Source of the DNA: Corynebacterium sp. 13CS0277
GTDB lineage: Bacteria; Actinomycetota; Actinomycetes; Mycobacteriales; Mycobacteriaceae
Assembly: GCF_002994655.1 (NCBI RefSeq)
Contig: NZ_PPDL01000003.1
Location: forward strand, 62,001-126,000
Reading direction: 5' to 3'
DNA length: 64,000 nucleotides
Part shown: positions 29,878 through 39,134 of the stretch, piece by piece
Numbering within the stretch: the stretch's first letter is position 1
How the letters are laid out: the number at the start of each line of letters is the position of its first letter
The notes under the pieces: model-generated
The model's database searches: none
What the model was told of the DNA's origin: nothing
The model's input: only the letters and a program-made list of their open reading frames with translations
Program-made: the position numbers and the translations under genes

Positions 29878-30894
29878 GTGGCGAGTGTGGACAAGACCTT
29901 GGCCCACGTGGTGGCGGAGTATCCGCTGCTGCAGCCGGCGGTGGAGGTTCCCGACGTGGCCCGCTACCCGGAGGCCGTGGTCACCGTGGAGCAGCTGGGC
30001 AGCCCCGATTCGCTCGCGTTAGCAATCGCGGCCTCGGCGGAGCGCTATCAGTTGGGGGACAAGCACGCGGCTCAAGTGTGGTGGTTTTCGCTGGCGCACT
30101 CGTTGACCCGGCCAGCGATTACCGCGATGGTGGAGTTCTTCGTGGTGCCCAGCCTCGACCTTGACCGCGGCACGCTGTTCCACCGGGTGGGGGACGCGGG
30201 GCTGGATCCCTACTGGTGTGGTTTCCGCCCAGGAGCGCTCAACGAGTGTGCCCACGGGTCCGCAGGGGAGGGCCTGGTGCAGGAGGTGCTGAAGGCACTG
30301 CCTGGACGTGAGGTTCTCGACGCGGTAGCGCGGGAGCGTGACGCCTGGGACCTCGACGAGGAGGAATTCGCCCAGTTGGTGGGGTGCGCGCAGAGCGCAC
30401 AGCAGCTGGTGCGCAGTATCCGCCCCCTGCTGGAGTCACTGTGCGCGGCGTCTGGCCTGCGGCCGGCACCGTTGTGGGCGGTGCTGGGCGATTCCCTCAT
30501 CGCGCATGCTGCCGACAGTGGCAACGAGAGCTTCGATCCGCAGCGCGGTTACCTGGTTGCCCAGGCGCTGTACGCAGGCATGGCGGACGTGATGCCGCGG
30601 CCCCGCTTTGAGGTCGTCCGCGACGGGCAGCTGCTGGCGTTGGCGGCGCCGAGTGCCGATGATGACACCGCGGCGGGGGAGGACGCCGGGGTCCCTGCGG
30701 CAACGAATGCCGCTCGCGTGATGGCTTCCGTGTCCGGGGGCGGGGGTATTGATCCGGACGATCATCTCTTCGCCCGGCGGGCATCGTGCTGCATGATTTA
30801 TCACTCCCCGACGGCGGAAAAGTGCACGTCCTGCCCGAAACACACGCCCCAAGAACGCAGCCAGCGGCTGCTGTCGTATGTGGCATCGCTGTAG
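29878..30894 (+). CDS. FhuF-like ferric-siderophore reductase
   Basis: A 338-residue protein whose C-terminal end has the FhuF [2Fe-2S] ligand pattern C-C-x10-C-x2-C at Cys304, Cys305, Cys316 and Cys319, preceded by RRAS. FhuF-type proteins reduce Fe3+ bound to siderophores in the cytoplasm. The N-terminal 250 residues are helical, as in the family, with an FFVVPSLDLD strand near 85. GTG 29878 has AAGGGGG upstream. No siderophore uptake or synthesis gene is in the window and no DtxR site is seen, so iron control is not supported here. Confidence 0.8.
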   Translation: MASVDKTLAHVVAEYPLLQPAVEVPDVARYPEAVVTVEQLGSPDSLALAIAASAERYQLGDKHAAQVWWFSLAHSLTRPAITAMVEFFVVPSLDLDRGTLFHRVGDAGLDPYWCGFRPGALNECAHGSAGEGLVQEVLKALPGREVLDAVARERDAWDLDEEEFAQLVGCAQSAQQLVRSIRPLLESLCAASGLRPAPLWAVLGDSLIAHAADSGNESFDPQRGYLVAQALYAGMADVMPRPRFEVVRDGQLLALAAPSADDDTAAGEDAGVPAATNAARVMASVSGGGGIDPDDHLFARRASCCMIYHSPTAEKCTSCPKHTPQERSQRLLSYVASL

Positions 30895-31122
30895 GGCTCG
30901 GATACCCCCGTTTGCCCGCGTGCGGCGCACCACGTGAGCGCTGTGATTAGGCTGGCCGCAGGTGAACGACACCTGATGTGCTTTCCCGCCACCCCGTGCG
31001 ACAGATCGTCCTCCCCGTGGCCTTGGCACACGGAGGACGAAGGCACCCCTGTGGGCGAGTGCTGTGTGGTGAGGGGTGTGTGGGGGGAGCGTGACTTGAT
31101 TTCCGCCGAAGGGATTTTCCAG

Positions 31123-31905
31123 ATGAGTTTTTATGAGGACATTGCCCGGGCACTCGATGCGGCGCAGATTGAGTACCGGGTGGGCAGCGACTGCCACGTG
31201 ATGGTGCCGATCACCTCCGGTGTGGAGGTGCAGTTCGTGGAGATCGACCCGGTGGTGCCGGCCGCGAACGTCTACATCGCCGCCGTCGACGACGCCACGG
31301 GGGAGGAGTTCGCCCCGGAACTCGTGCAGGTGGTGTTCTCCCCGGAGGATGCTGTCACCACGATCGAGCGCTACATCACCACCGACCTGGTGGTCACCCT
31401 CATCCGGGATTTGATGCTGGGCACGGATGAGCGCCTGGAAGGCCTGGTGTTCACCCAGGACTTCGAGGACCCCAACATTCTCTCCGCAGAAGTGGCCGAG
31501 ACTGCCTCGCTGCTGGTGCTCATCGACGATTCCGGCACCGAGCCGGAAGCCCGGGTCGTCTTTGAGGTCCCCAGCGCCGACGCGGACGCCGAGGACAGTG
31601 AGTGGGCGGTGGCCATGACCTCGGAGGTGTTGGAGCTGGGCACCTACAGTGACTTCGATCGTTTGCTGGACGTGCTGGAGTTGGCGTCCGAGCACGCGGA
31701 GAACTGGGAGCGGGAGCTCACCGGTTCTGCCCGCGCGATGGACGACGAACCGGAGGTCTACGACATCTTCGGGCTCGACGATGACGACTACGACCCGGAG
31801 TTGGAGGACGACGACTTCGATGATGGCTCGGAGGACGACCTCGACGACGCAGACGCCGATGACGACGATCTGCACAGCGCTGACGCGGGGGTTGAGGCGC
31901 AGTAG
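31123..31905 (+). CDS. Conserved hypothetical protein with acidic C terminus
   Basis: A 260-residue soluble protein I do not recognise with certainty. The first 200 residues alternate strands and helices (FYEDIARALDAAQIEYRVG, then VEVQFVEIDPVVPAAN), with a hint of the YbjN/T3SS-chaperone-like fold. The last 50 residues are almost entirely Asp and Glu (DDDDYDPELEDDDFDD), which could bind metal or a basic partner. ATG 31123 follows AAGGGA at 8 nt. The gene is alone between the FhuF gene and a convergent orphan. Confidence 0.6.
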   Translation: MSFYEDIARALDAAQIEYRVGSDCHVMVPITSGVEVQFVEIDPVVPAANVYIAAVDDATGEEFAPELVQVVFSPEDAVTTIERYITTDLVVTLIRDLMLGTDERLEGLVFTQDFEDPNILSAEVAETASLLVLIDDSGTEPEARVVFEVPSADADAEDSEWAVAMTSEVLELGTYSDFDRLLDVLELASEHAENWERELTGSARAMDDEPEVYDIFGLDDDDYDPELEDDDFDDGSEDDLDDADADDDDLHSADAGVEAQ

Positions 31906-31963
31906 CCCGCGCATGTGCGGGCACATGTGAGCACCCCGGCCCCACGCCACACCACGGTCTGCC

Positions 31964-31995
31964 CCGACCTCACGCGGCACTGCGTGTGAGGTCGG
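31964..31995. terminator. Convergent terminator
   Basis: A 10-bp stem CCGACCTCAC/GTGAGGTCGG (31964-31973 with 31986-31995) between convergent stops at 31905 and 32077. Confidence 0.7.
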
Positions 31996-32076
31996 TGGTG
32001 CGGGCCTTCGGTGGAGTCTCTCTTGTGAGTACCGCCGTGGGCGGCCGGGCTGATCTGTGCCTGTGGGGGAGTCCGC

Positions 32077-32613
32077 TTACGCCGCCGAGGCGCGGTCGAA
32101 GAGCGCACCCGGGCTGCGCAGGGGTTCCAGCCTCCGGTCGGTCACCCAGCACAGCGTCGGCGCGGACGCGTCGAGCAGCTCGTGAATGTCGAAGGACGCC
32201 GCCCCGCCAAGTAGCGCCCGGACCCAGGTGTGAGCCCACTGCGGGGCCACCGGCTGGCCGGTGGGAGAGGTGAAGCGGGCGGTAATGAGGAACGCGGCGT
32301 CGCGCTCCTCCCCGAAGTGGCGGATCGACTGGCGGGCGAGGTCCCCGAGTCGGGTGCGCTGCAGGGTGACGATCAGTGGCGGACAATCCCCGGCGGCGGG
32401 GAGCTTTTTCTGTGGTGCCCGCCAGTGCAGGCTGTCGCGGGTCAGCGCCCGCGGGTGGGCGATGATCGACTCCAGCGCGCTTAAGGTGTCGCGGTGATTG
32501 CGCTCCACGACCTGGGTGCGCTCCGCGAGGCTCATCGGGGTGTGGGCCGCCTCGGTGCGGCGACGGGGGAAGTGGGTGGACAGTTCAGTGATGTTTCGCA
32601 TGGCCATGACCAT
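32077..32613 (-). CDS. Uncharacterised protein
   Basis: A 178-residue protein with no recognised domain. It is basic in its first half (HFPRRRTEAAH, ERNHRDTL) and ends with a hydrophobic-acidic mix. No membrane helix or signal peptide. Three in-frame ATG codons lie close together (32613, 32607, 32601); the last starts MRNITELSTHFP. An AT-rich stretch with an AACATGTT palindrome (32650-32657) lies just upstream and could hold the promoter. It is convergent with the acidic gene and divergent from the MFS gene. Codon use is in line with neighbours, so it is probably real. Confidence 0.5.
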   Translation of the reverse strand: MVMAMRNITELSTHFPRRRTEAAHTPMSLAERTQVVERNHRDTLSALESIIAHPRALTRDSLHWRAPQKKLPAAGDCPPLIVTLQRTRLGDLARQSIRHFGEERDAAFLITARFTSPTGQPVAPQWAHTWVRALLGGAASFDIHELLDASAPTLCWVTDRRLEPLRSPGALFDRASAA

Positions 32614-32816
32614 AGGAACAACCCCGGGACTCGCCAGATTCCAGATTCGAACATGTTGTCTAAAAAGTAGGGGTGTGTGCAGGTCAACACGGGTTCCGCG
32701 CACGGTGCGGCGGGGTGTCTTCCAACTGTCGTAGGCGTGCTTTCTGTCCGTGGCACCCGGGGCTGCGCACGGGGTGTGGGCCATCTCGATTCGACAGTGG
32801 GGTTAGGGTAGGCGTC

Positions 32817-34157
32817 GTGACGAAACGCGATGAGCTTGATCCGAGCACTTCTCCCGCGGATGCGGGGACGGCTGACACTGCCCCCGCGAGTGCGAGCACC
32901 CCGCAGCCCCCGGCCTCCTTGCCGGCCCCGGGGGATGTGGCCACGCCCGCGGCGGCGGGCGCTGGGGCCCGGGTGCGAATCCCGCACGAGATCTGGATCC
33001 TCGTCGGCGCGGCCTTCATCATCGCGGTCGGCTTCGGCCTGGTGGCCCCGGTGATTCCGCAGTTTGCGCGCAGCTTTGATGTGAGCATCGCCGCCGCCTC
33101 GGCGGTGGTGAGCGCCTTCGCCGGTATGCGGCTGGTCTTCGCCCCGGCCTCCGGGTGGCTGGTCAACCACATCGGCTCCCGCCGCACCTACCTGGTGGGC
33201 TTGCTCACGGTGGCCTTGTCGACGATGGCCGTGGCGATGGCGCACAGCTACTGGCAGGTGCTGGGCCTGCGGGCGCTGGGCGGCATCGGCTCGACGATGT
33301 TCACGGTGTCCGCGATGGGGCTGATCGTCCGCATCGCGCCCGCAGAGATTCGCGGCCGGGCGTCCTCGACGTATGCGACGGCGTTCCTGCTGGGCAACAT
33401 CATTGGTCCGGTGGCGGGTGCCGCGTTGGCCCCCTTCGGGATGCGGGTGCCGTTCGTCATCTACGGTGTGGCGCTCATGGCGGCCACTGCCGTGGTGGCG
33501 CTGGGGTTGAAGCCGCAGGCGATTCGCGCCGCGGAAGCGCACAACACGCACCCGCCGATGCGGCTGGCCGAGGGGCTGCGCGATAGCGCCTACCGGGCGG
33601 CCATCGTGAGCACGTTTGCCATGGGATGGAGCAACTTCGGTGTGCGCGTGGCAGTGGTGCCGTTGTTCGCGGCGGCCGCCTTCGCGCACGGCACGACGGT
33701 GGCGGGCGCCGCCTTGGCGGCCTTCGCCGTCGGCAATGCGATCGCGTTGCAGTTCTCCGGGCGTTTGGCGGACAGTGTGGGGCGCAAGCCGTTGATCCTG
33801 GCGGGGCTGGTGGTCAACGGTGTGTTTAGTGCCGTCATTGGGCTCAGCGGCACGGTGTGGGTGCTGTTGGCGTTCTCCGTGGCGGCGGGCGCGGGCGCGG
33901 GCATGATCAATCCTGCGCAGCAAGCCACCCTCGCCGATATCATCGGCAAGGATCGTTCCGGCGGCACGGTGCTGTCGACGTTCCAGATGGCCCAGGACTT
34001 GGGTGCCATCACGGGCCCGCTCGTGGTGGGCCTGCTGGCAGAAAGTGCCGGCTATGGCCCGGCCTTCGCCCTGTGTGGCGCGATTAGTGTGCTGGCGGTG
34101 CTGGCGTGGGTGCCGGGCCGGGAGACCCTGCCCGCGAAAGCATCCGCGGCCGCATAA
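32817..34157 (+). CDS. MFS drug-type exporter
   Basis: A 446-residue major facilitator with 12 predicted membrane helices. Motif A-like loops are GWLVNHIGSRRTY between helices 2 and 3 and GRLADSVGRKPL between helices 8 and 9. GNIIGPVAGAAL in helix 5 resembles motif C of proton-driven antiporters, which favours an efflux role. The first 60 residues are a Pro/Ala-rich cytosolic extension. GTG 32817 is used; TAGGGT at 32804-32809 lies 7 nt before it, so the mRNA may be leaderless. The substrate is unknown. Confidence 0.8.
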   Translation: MTKRDELDPSTSPADAGTADTAPASASTPQPPASLPAPGDVATPAAAGAGARVRIPHEIWILVGAAFIIAVGFGLVAPVIPQFARSFDVSIAAASAVVSAFAGMRLVFAPASGWLVNHIGSRRTYLVGLLTVALSTMAVAMAHSYWQVLGLRALGGIGSTMFTVSAMGLIVRIAPAEIRGRASSTYATAFLLGNIIGPVAGAALAPFGMRVPFVIYGVALMAATAVVALGLKPQAIRAAEAHNTHPPMRLAEGLRDSAYRAAIVSTFAMGWSNFGVRVAVVPLFAAAAFAHGTTVAGAALAAFAVGNAIALQFSGRLADSVGRKPLILAGLVVNGVFSAVIGLSGTVWVLLAFSVAAGAGAGMINPAQQATLADIIGKDRSGGTVLSTFQMAQDLGAITGPLVVGLLAESAGYGPAFALCGAISVLAVLAWVPGRETLPAKASAAA

Positions 34158-34451
34158 GCGCAGGCGCCATCCCGCTGCTCAACGGCGTGTTCGTGCCGCC
34201 CGTGCGGCGGGCCCGATTGCGTCCGATATCCCCCGGCTAGAGGCCCGATCGTGCCCGCCTGGCGGGGGTGCGGGGTGGTAGGTGCGTGGCCGTCGGAGGG
34301 GGTGGCGCGGGTTGTTTCGGCGGCTGGCTTCTTTAGGCTCGGCTGGGCGTGGATTTGCCGCACCCCGGTCGTTTGTGCAGGTGATGCCAGTCGGCCGACC
34401 GTGGGGGAGGAATGGCTTTTGCGCGGGGGAGCGCGTAGGGTTGTTCGGACA

Positions 34452-36530
34452 ATGAGCAATACCGATAACGTCACCGGCGACGTGAACGAGCCGGAAAACG
34501 TCATGATGTCGGAAGTGGACGATCATTCGCAGGGCGAGCTTGACGCCGCCGGGGAAGCGAAAGCATCTGAGGCTACCGAACCGAACGAGGGCTTTGAGAG
34601 CCTGGGACTCCCCGCGAATGTGCTGTCCGCAGTCGCTCAGGTGGGGTACGAAACTCCGTCCCCCATCCAGTCCGCCACCATCCCGGTGCTGATGGACGGC
34701 CACGACGTGGTCGGCCTCGCACAGACGGGCACGGGCAAGACCGCGGCGTTTGCGCTGCCGGTGCTGTCCAAGATTGATCCCGCGGTGCGCGCCCCGCAGG
34801 CGTTGGTGCTGGCACCGACCCGCGAGCTGGCGCTGCAGGTGGCAGACGCCTTCCAGTCTTTCGCCGATAACTTGGGCGATATCCACGTGCTGCCGATCTA
34901 CGGTGGCCAGGCCTACGGCGTGCAGCTCAGCGGCCTGCGCCGCGGCGCACAGATCATCGTCGGCACCCCGGGCCGCGTGATCGACCACCTGTCCAAGGGC
35001 TCCCTGGACCTGTCCCAGCTGAAGTTCCTCGTCCTCGACGAGGCCGACGAGATGCTGAACATGGGCTTCCAGGAGGACGTCGAGCGCATCCTCGCCGACA
35101 CCCCGGACCACAAGCAGGTCGCCCTGTTCTCTGCCACGATGCCGCCGGCGATCCGCCGCCTGTCGAAGCAGTACCTGAACGACCCCCGCGAGATCACCGT
35201 CAAGAGCGAGACTCGCACCAACACGAACATCACGCAGCGCTACCTGTCGGTCGCGCACCGCAACAAGCTCGACGCCCTGACCCGCATCCTCGAGGTCACC
35301 GAGTTTGAGGCGATGATCATGTTCGTGCGCACCAAGCACGAAACCGAAGAGCTGGCAGAAAAGCTCCGCGCCCGTGGCTTCTCCGCCGCCGCCATCAACG
35401 GCGACATCGCCCAGGCGCAGCGTGAGCGCACCGTCGACCAGCTCAAGGATGGCCGCCTGGACATCCTCGTCGCCACCGACGTGGCGGCCCGTGGCCTGGA
35501 CGTCGACCGCATCAGCCACGTGCTGAACTACGACATTCCGAACGACACCGAGTCCTACGTGCACCGCATCGGCCGCACGGGCCGCGCGGGCCGTTCCGGC
35601 GAGGCCATCCTGTTCGTCACTCCTCGTGAGCGCCGTATGCTGCGCTCCATCGAGCGCGCGACGAACGCTCCCCTGGAGGAGATGGAACTGCCGACCGTCG
35701 ACGAGGTCAACGAGTTCCGCAAGTCGAAGTTCATGGACTCCATCACCGAGTCCCTCGAGCACTCCGAGGTCGCGATGTTCCGCGGCCTGGTGAAGAAGTA
35801 CTCCGAGGAGCACGACGTGCCCCTGGAGGACATCGCCGCCGCCCTGGCCACCCAGGTGCAGGCCGACGACTTCCTGCTCAAGGAGCTGCCCCCGCAGCGT
35901 CGTGAGCGCGACCGCGATCGCGATCGTGGGGAGCGCGGCGAGCGCCGCAACCGCTTCGACCGGGAGGCCCCCAGCCGCTTCGATCGCAGCGGCAAGGAAA
36001 TGGCCCTTTACCGCATCGCCGTCGGTAAGCGCCAGCACGTCCGCCCGGGTGCCATCGTCGGTGCCCTGGCGAACGAAGGTGGCCTGTCCAACCGCGACTT
36101 CGGCCGCATCAGCATCCTCTCCGAGCACTCCCTCGTGGAGCTGCCGAAGGACCTGCCCCGTGAGGTCTTCGACGCGCTCGCGGATACTCGGATCTCCGGC
36201 CAGCTGATCAACATTGAGCCGGATCCGGGCCCGCCGGCCGGCCGCCCCGCCTACAACCGCGATCGCGGTGGCGACCGAGGTGAGCGTGGCGGCTACCGTG
36301 GTGGCCGCGACCGTGATGACCGCGGTGGTTACCGTGGCGGTCGGGATCGTGACGACCGGGGCGGTTACCGTGGTGGCCGCGACCGTGATGATCGCGGTGG
36401 TTACCGCGGTGGCCGTGACCGTGACGATCGCGGCGGCTACCGTGGCGGCCGTGACGACCGTGGTGGTTTCCGCGGTGGCCGGGATCGCGATGATCGTGGC
36501 GGCTTCCGTGGCGGGCGCGACCGCTACTAA
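34452..36530 (+). CDS. deaD: DEAD-box ATP-dependent RNA helicase with RGG tail
   Basis: A 692-residue RNA helicase of the CsdA/DeaD group, expected in ribosome assembly, RNA decay or cold adaptation. Q motif ending PSPIQ (about 74), AQTGTGKT (about 90), DEADEML (about 196), SATMP (about 227) and HRIGRTGRAGR (about 371) are all present. A DbpA-like RNA-binding domain (about 512-590) is followed by a tail of GGYRGGRDRDDR repeats from residue 613 to 692. The frame is open 5' of ATG 34452, but the conserved N terminus fits this start. No membrane or export signal. Confidence 0.93.
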   Translation: MSNTDNVTGDVNEPENVMMSEVDDHSQGELDAAGEAKASEATEPNEGFESLGLPANVLSAVAQVGYETPSPIQSATIPVLMDGHDVVGLAQTGTGKTAAFALPVLSKIDPAVRAPQALVLAPTRELALQVADAFQSFADNLGDIHVLPIYGGQAYGVQLSGLRRGAQIIVGTPGRVIDHLSKGSLDLSQLKFLVLDEADEMLNMGFQEDVERILADTPDHKQVALFSATMPPAIRRLSKQYLNDPREITVKSETRTNTNITQRYLSVAHRNKLDALTRILEVTEFEAMIMFVRTKHETEELAEKLRARGFSAAAINGDIAQAQRERTVDQLKDGRLDILVATDVAARGLDVDRISHVLNYDIPNDTESYVHRIGRTGRAGRSGEAILFVTPRERRMLRSIERATNAPLEEMELPTVDEVNEFRKSKFMDSITESLEHSEVAMFRGLVKKYSEEHDVPLEDIAAALATQVQADDFLLKELPPQRRERDRDRDRGERGERRNRFDREAPSRFDRSGKEMALYRIAVGKRQHVRPGAIVGALANEGGLSNRDFGRISILSEHSLVELPKDLPREVFDALADTRISGQLINIEPDPGPPAGRPAYNRDRGGDRGERGGYRGGRDRDDRGGYRGGRDRDDRGGYRGGRDRDDRGGYRGGRDRDDRGGYRGGRDDRGGFRGGRDRDDRGGFRGGRDRY
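36288..36527 (+). repeat. 36-bp in-frame tandem repeats coding for RGG motifs
   Basis: Seven units inside the helicase gene: four of 36 bp (36288-36431), one of 30 bp (36432-36461), one of 36 bp (36462-36497) and a last partial one. Each codes for GGYRGGRDRDDR or a Phe variant. Synonymous differences between units suggest older duplications. Confidence 0.93.
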
Positions 36531-36561
36531 GCGCTAGCCCACCCCACCCGTAGGACACATC

Positions 36562-36600
36562 AACCCGCCTGCAGGCAATCCTTGCCCGCAGGCGGGTTTC
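36562..36600 (+). terminator. Intrinsic terminator of deaD
   Basis: An 11-bp stem (36562-36572 with 36588-36598), inner GGCAA/TTGCC, then TTTC. 31 bp past the stop. Confidence 0.9.
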
Positions 36601-36923
36601 GTCGATCCTTGGATACCTCCCCGCGTGCGGATTCCACGGACACCTTCCCCACGTGCGCCAGTAGCTGGCACACCCGCAGCACCACCGTGAGCATCCAGGC
36701 ACCCCCAGAGCGGGGTCGGGGCGGGAGCACTGCCGGCTTTTCTCATGCCACCGAGCGCGGTGCCGCGTGGCGGCAGGGTGGCTGCATCCTCCCCAGGGCC
36801 GTGAAGACTTGGGGCCCATACTGGAATGCCCTGGTGCCACCCGGGGCGGCGGAGAATCCTCCAGCTCCTCCGTGTGGCCGGCGGCGGTACTCTGCGCGGG
36901 CGCGAGGCGCGTGGGCATGAGAA
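36601..36923. other. Gene-free stretch between convergent terminators
   Basis: About 320 bp between the deaD terminator and the terminator of the DUF2269-like gene. No gene or site recognised. Confidence 0.4.
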
Positions 36924-36965
36924 AACCCCAGGCGCGCCCCGGTGATCGGGGCACAACCTGGGGTT
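36924..36965 (-). terminator. Intrinsic terminator of the DUF2269-like gene
   Basis: AACCCCAGG/CCTGGGGTT (36924-36932 with 36957-36965) and inner GCCCCG/CGGGGC, followed on the minus strand by TTTTCTC. Confidence 0.88.
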
Positions 36966-37017
36966 GTGGCGTGCGGGGTGGCCGCGCGCTTAAAGGGGTG
37001 CTGGTCGACGCAGCTGC

Positions 37018-37491
37018 TTAGAAGATGATCATCAGCAGGGCGACGATGAACCACAGGGCGTTGAAGATGCCGCCGAACATCGACAGCTGGCCCTTGGCCT
37101 TCTCCCAGTTGGCGATGGGGGCCACCGGCTTATCCGACTCCTCCTCGTCGAGGCCGCCGAGGGCTGCGAGCATCTGGCGCTGACGCGGCAGAATCACCAC
37201 GAGCAGCAGCGCCCAGGCCACCACGGACAGCAGGATGCTGGTGTGGTACACACCGTTTTTCATCAGGTCCGGGTAGGCGAAGATCCAGGCGGCGACACCG
37301 ATGGCGGGCACCAGCAGCGACAACCAGCCGTACACCTTGGTGACGCGGTACATCATCTGGGCGGCACCCAGGGCCTTGGCGTCACCCTGGTGGGCGGCGT
37401 AGGCGCGGGTGTGGAAGCTGGAGGTCGACAGGGTGATGGGGCCGAGGAACACCAGGGCGGTGAGCACGTGGGCGGCGTAGAGCAAGTTCAT
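37018..37491 (-). CDS. DUF2269-like integral membrane protein
   Basis: A 157-residue protein with four membrane helices (about 4-24, 50-73, 80-102 and 135-156). The first helix carries His8 (LLYAAHVLTALVFLG), typical of small heme- or copper-associated membrane proteins such as DUF2269, but ligand binding is not shown. The loop between helices 3 and 4 is charged (PRQRQMLAALGGLDEEESDK). ATG 37491 has only a weak purine stretch upstream. It has its own strong terminator, so it is probably monocistronic. Confidence 0.65.
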   Translation of the reverse strand: MNLLYAAHVLTALVFLGPITLSTSSFHTRAYAAHQGDAKALGAAQMMYRVTKVYGWLSLLVPAIGVAAWIFAYPDLMKNGVYHTSILLSVVAWALLLVVILPRQRQMLAALGGLDEEESDKPVAPIANWEKAKGQLSMFGGIFNALWFIVALLMIIF

Positions 37492-37719
37492 GCAGTTTTC
37501 TTCTTCGTGTATGTCGGGCGGTGGGGAATCAGGTGGTCCCCGGGGCGCGAAAGCGCACCGCACATGATGGGTCAGTGACGTCCGCACGGCCAGGGACGGC
37601 ATCCACACACCAGCGGTGTGCCCGGAGACATCAAGGGGCACTCGCTCCTCCGGGGGCTGCCGGCGGGGCGGGGACAGGTGAGCGGAGGTGCGCCGTGAGG
37701 CGTGCCGCGCGCGAAGCTT

Positions 37720-38889
37720 TCACCCTAACGTTTTGGGCAGCAGTTCGCGAACCCCGCACGCGCGCCGCATCGCCGCCACGTCCTCCTCGGCCAGCTGCAG
37801 CTCGTAGCGGGCGGCGATCAGCGCCACCCGGCGGGCATACCAACACCCCGCCCCCGGGGCGGGCGGCATCCACTGGCCGGGCAGCTGGTCGGATTTCTCC
37901 CGGTTGCTGGCCTTGGTGACCACGATCAAGTTGTCCGGGTCGTTGGCGAACTCAATCCGCCGCGCCGCAGTCCAGGCCGCCGCACCTAGGTCCCACGCCG
38001 CCGACAGCGGGAAGACGTGGTCGAGTTCCACCCCGCGGCTGCTGATGGTCTCCCCGGTATAGGGGCAGATGCCCTCCCCGCCGCGCGGGGTGCAGCCACC
38101 GTCGATGTGGACTCCGGGGATGTGTTCCGCGATGGCGTGGTCGCGGGTGGAGCACCCGTCGGCACCGGTGGCCCACCCGTGGCCGAAGTTGTCGCGGTCG
38201 TATCCGGTGACCCGGGGCCGCAGTGGTGTGACGGACACGTGGGGCAGACTCACCGCGAGTGGGGGAGGTGAGATTCCCGGGGCGGCCGGTGGTGGGGCGG
38301 CCGCCTGCCACAGCCACCCGGCAGCAACGACTGCGCTCAAGGAGTGCAGTACCAGCATGTGCCGTGCCGGGCGGTAGCCGATCACCGCCCGCACACCCCG
38401 GTGTGCCAGGCGCACCAGCACGCCGAGGAACACCCGCACCAACCCGTGCCCGGACCCAACGTCCGCGCGGTGCCCGTGGGCGGTGGGGTGGCCGTGCGGT
38501 GTGGGGTGTTCGCCGGCCCCTGGGGTCGTTGGTGCCGGCGCTGTGGGCGCCCCCGGCGGATCGTCGGCGCGGTAGATATCCCCCTCCCGCCAGGCGGCCA
38601 GCCGCAGGTGAAGCAACTCCTCATGGCGGCCCGCCTGCGTGCGGGAGGAGGGCGCGCCGCTGTGGAGGCGCTGCAGGGGGCGGGTGGTGTGCCCGCGCGC
38701 CGCGGCAGGTACCCGCCCGCGCACAGCGTTCCGGTGTGGGGCAGTCGGAGTGCGATGCCGGTGGCGCATATGCCGGGGCGGTGGTTGGCGCTGTCCGGGT
38801 GGCAGCGTGGGCGTGCGCGGTGTCTGTGGATTCCGCTCCGGGTGGCGGCGTTGCGGTCGCGCGGGCGGGGTGTTGTCGGTGGTGCTCAT
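37720..38889 (-). CDS. Membrane-tethered HNH/DUF1524 family nuclease
   Basis: A 389-residue protein. After a Pro/His/Arg-rich N-terminal region (about 1-160) comes one hydrophobic helix (about 178-195, MLVLHSLSAVVAAGWLW), then a C-terminal domain with the HNH core: VELDHVFPLSAAWDLG near residue 286 and NLIVVTKASNREKSDQLP near 320. Four Cys residues in the domain may form disulfides, which fits an extracellular location. Corynebacteria and streptomycetes have similar secreted nucleases with a plain signal peptide, so the true start may be a later codon near residue 150. ATG 38889 has AGGG 6 nt upstream. Confidence 0.72.
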   Translation of the reverse strand: MSTTDNTPPARPQRRHPERNPQTPRTPTLPPGQRQPPPRHMRHRHRTPTAPHRNAVRGRVPAAARGHTTRPLQRLHSGAPSSRTQAGRHEELLHLRLAAWREGDIYRADDPPGAPTAPAPTTPGAGEHPTPHGHPTAHGHRADVGSGHGLVRVFLGVLVRLAHRGVRAVIGYRPARHMLVLHSLSAVVAAGWLWQAAAPPPAAPGISPPPLAVSLPHVSVTPLRPRVTGYDRDNFGHGWATGADGCSTRDHAIAEHIPGVHIDGGCTPRGGEGICPYTGETISSRGVELDHVFPLSAAWDLGAAAWTAARRIEFANDPDNLIVVTKASNREKSDQLPGQWMPPAPGAGCWYARRVALIAARYELQLAEEDVAAMRRACGVRELLPKTLG

Positions 38890-38963
38890 GCTGGCCCTGA
38901 CACACCCGGGCCCGCCACTGGTGCGCGGCCCGGCACGATCGGGCACAGCCAGACCATACGCGA

Positions 38964-39023
38964 CACCGCCGGCACGAGTCCGTGCAGTCCCCTTTTTCAA
39001 GGGGAGGACTCGTACCGGCGGTG
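38964..39023 (-). repeat. Imperfect 60-nt inverted repeat between putP and the HNH gene
   Basis: Arms of 18 bp (38964-38981 and 39006-39023) match at 17 positions, and an inner TCCCC/GGGGA stem (38988-38992 with 39001-39005) encloses an AT-rich loop. It could end putP transcription, 112 bp past its stop, or be part of the nuclease leader. Confidence 0.7.
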
Positions 39024-39134
39024 AGAACGTGAAGAATGAGAAACATCGCACACGGCACAAGGTGCCGCACAAAGACAGTGGGGGCGGTGCCTGTGCCTGC
39101 GGAGCCTGTGCGTGCGGGGTGTCTGCCTTACGCG

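Noticed and set aside
32647..32660. LexA/SOS-box-like CGAACATGTT
   Set aside because: The half-sites are 2 nt apart instead of 4, so it does not fit the actinobacterial SOS box.
36288..36527. CRISPR-like array
   Set aside because: Repeats are contiguous without spacers and in frame with the helicase; they code for RGG motifs.
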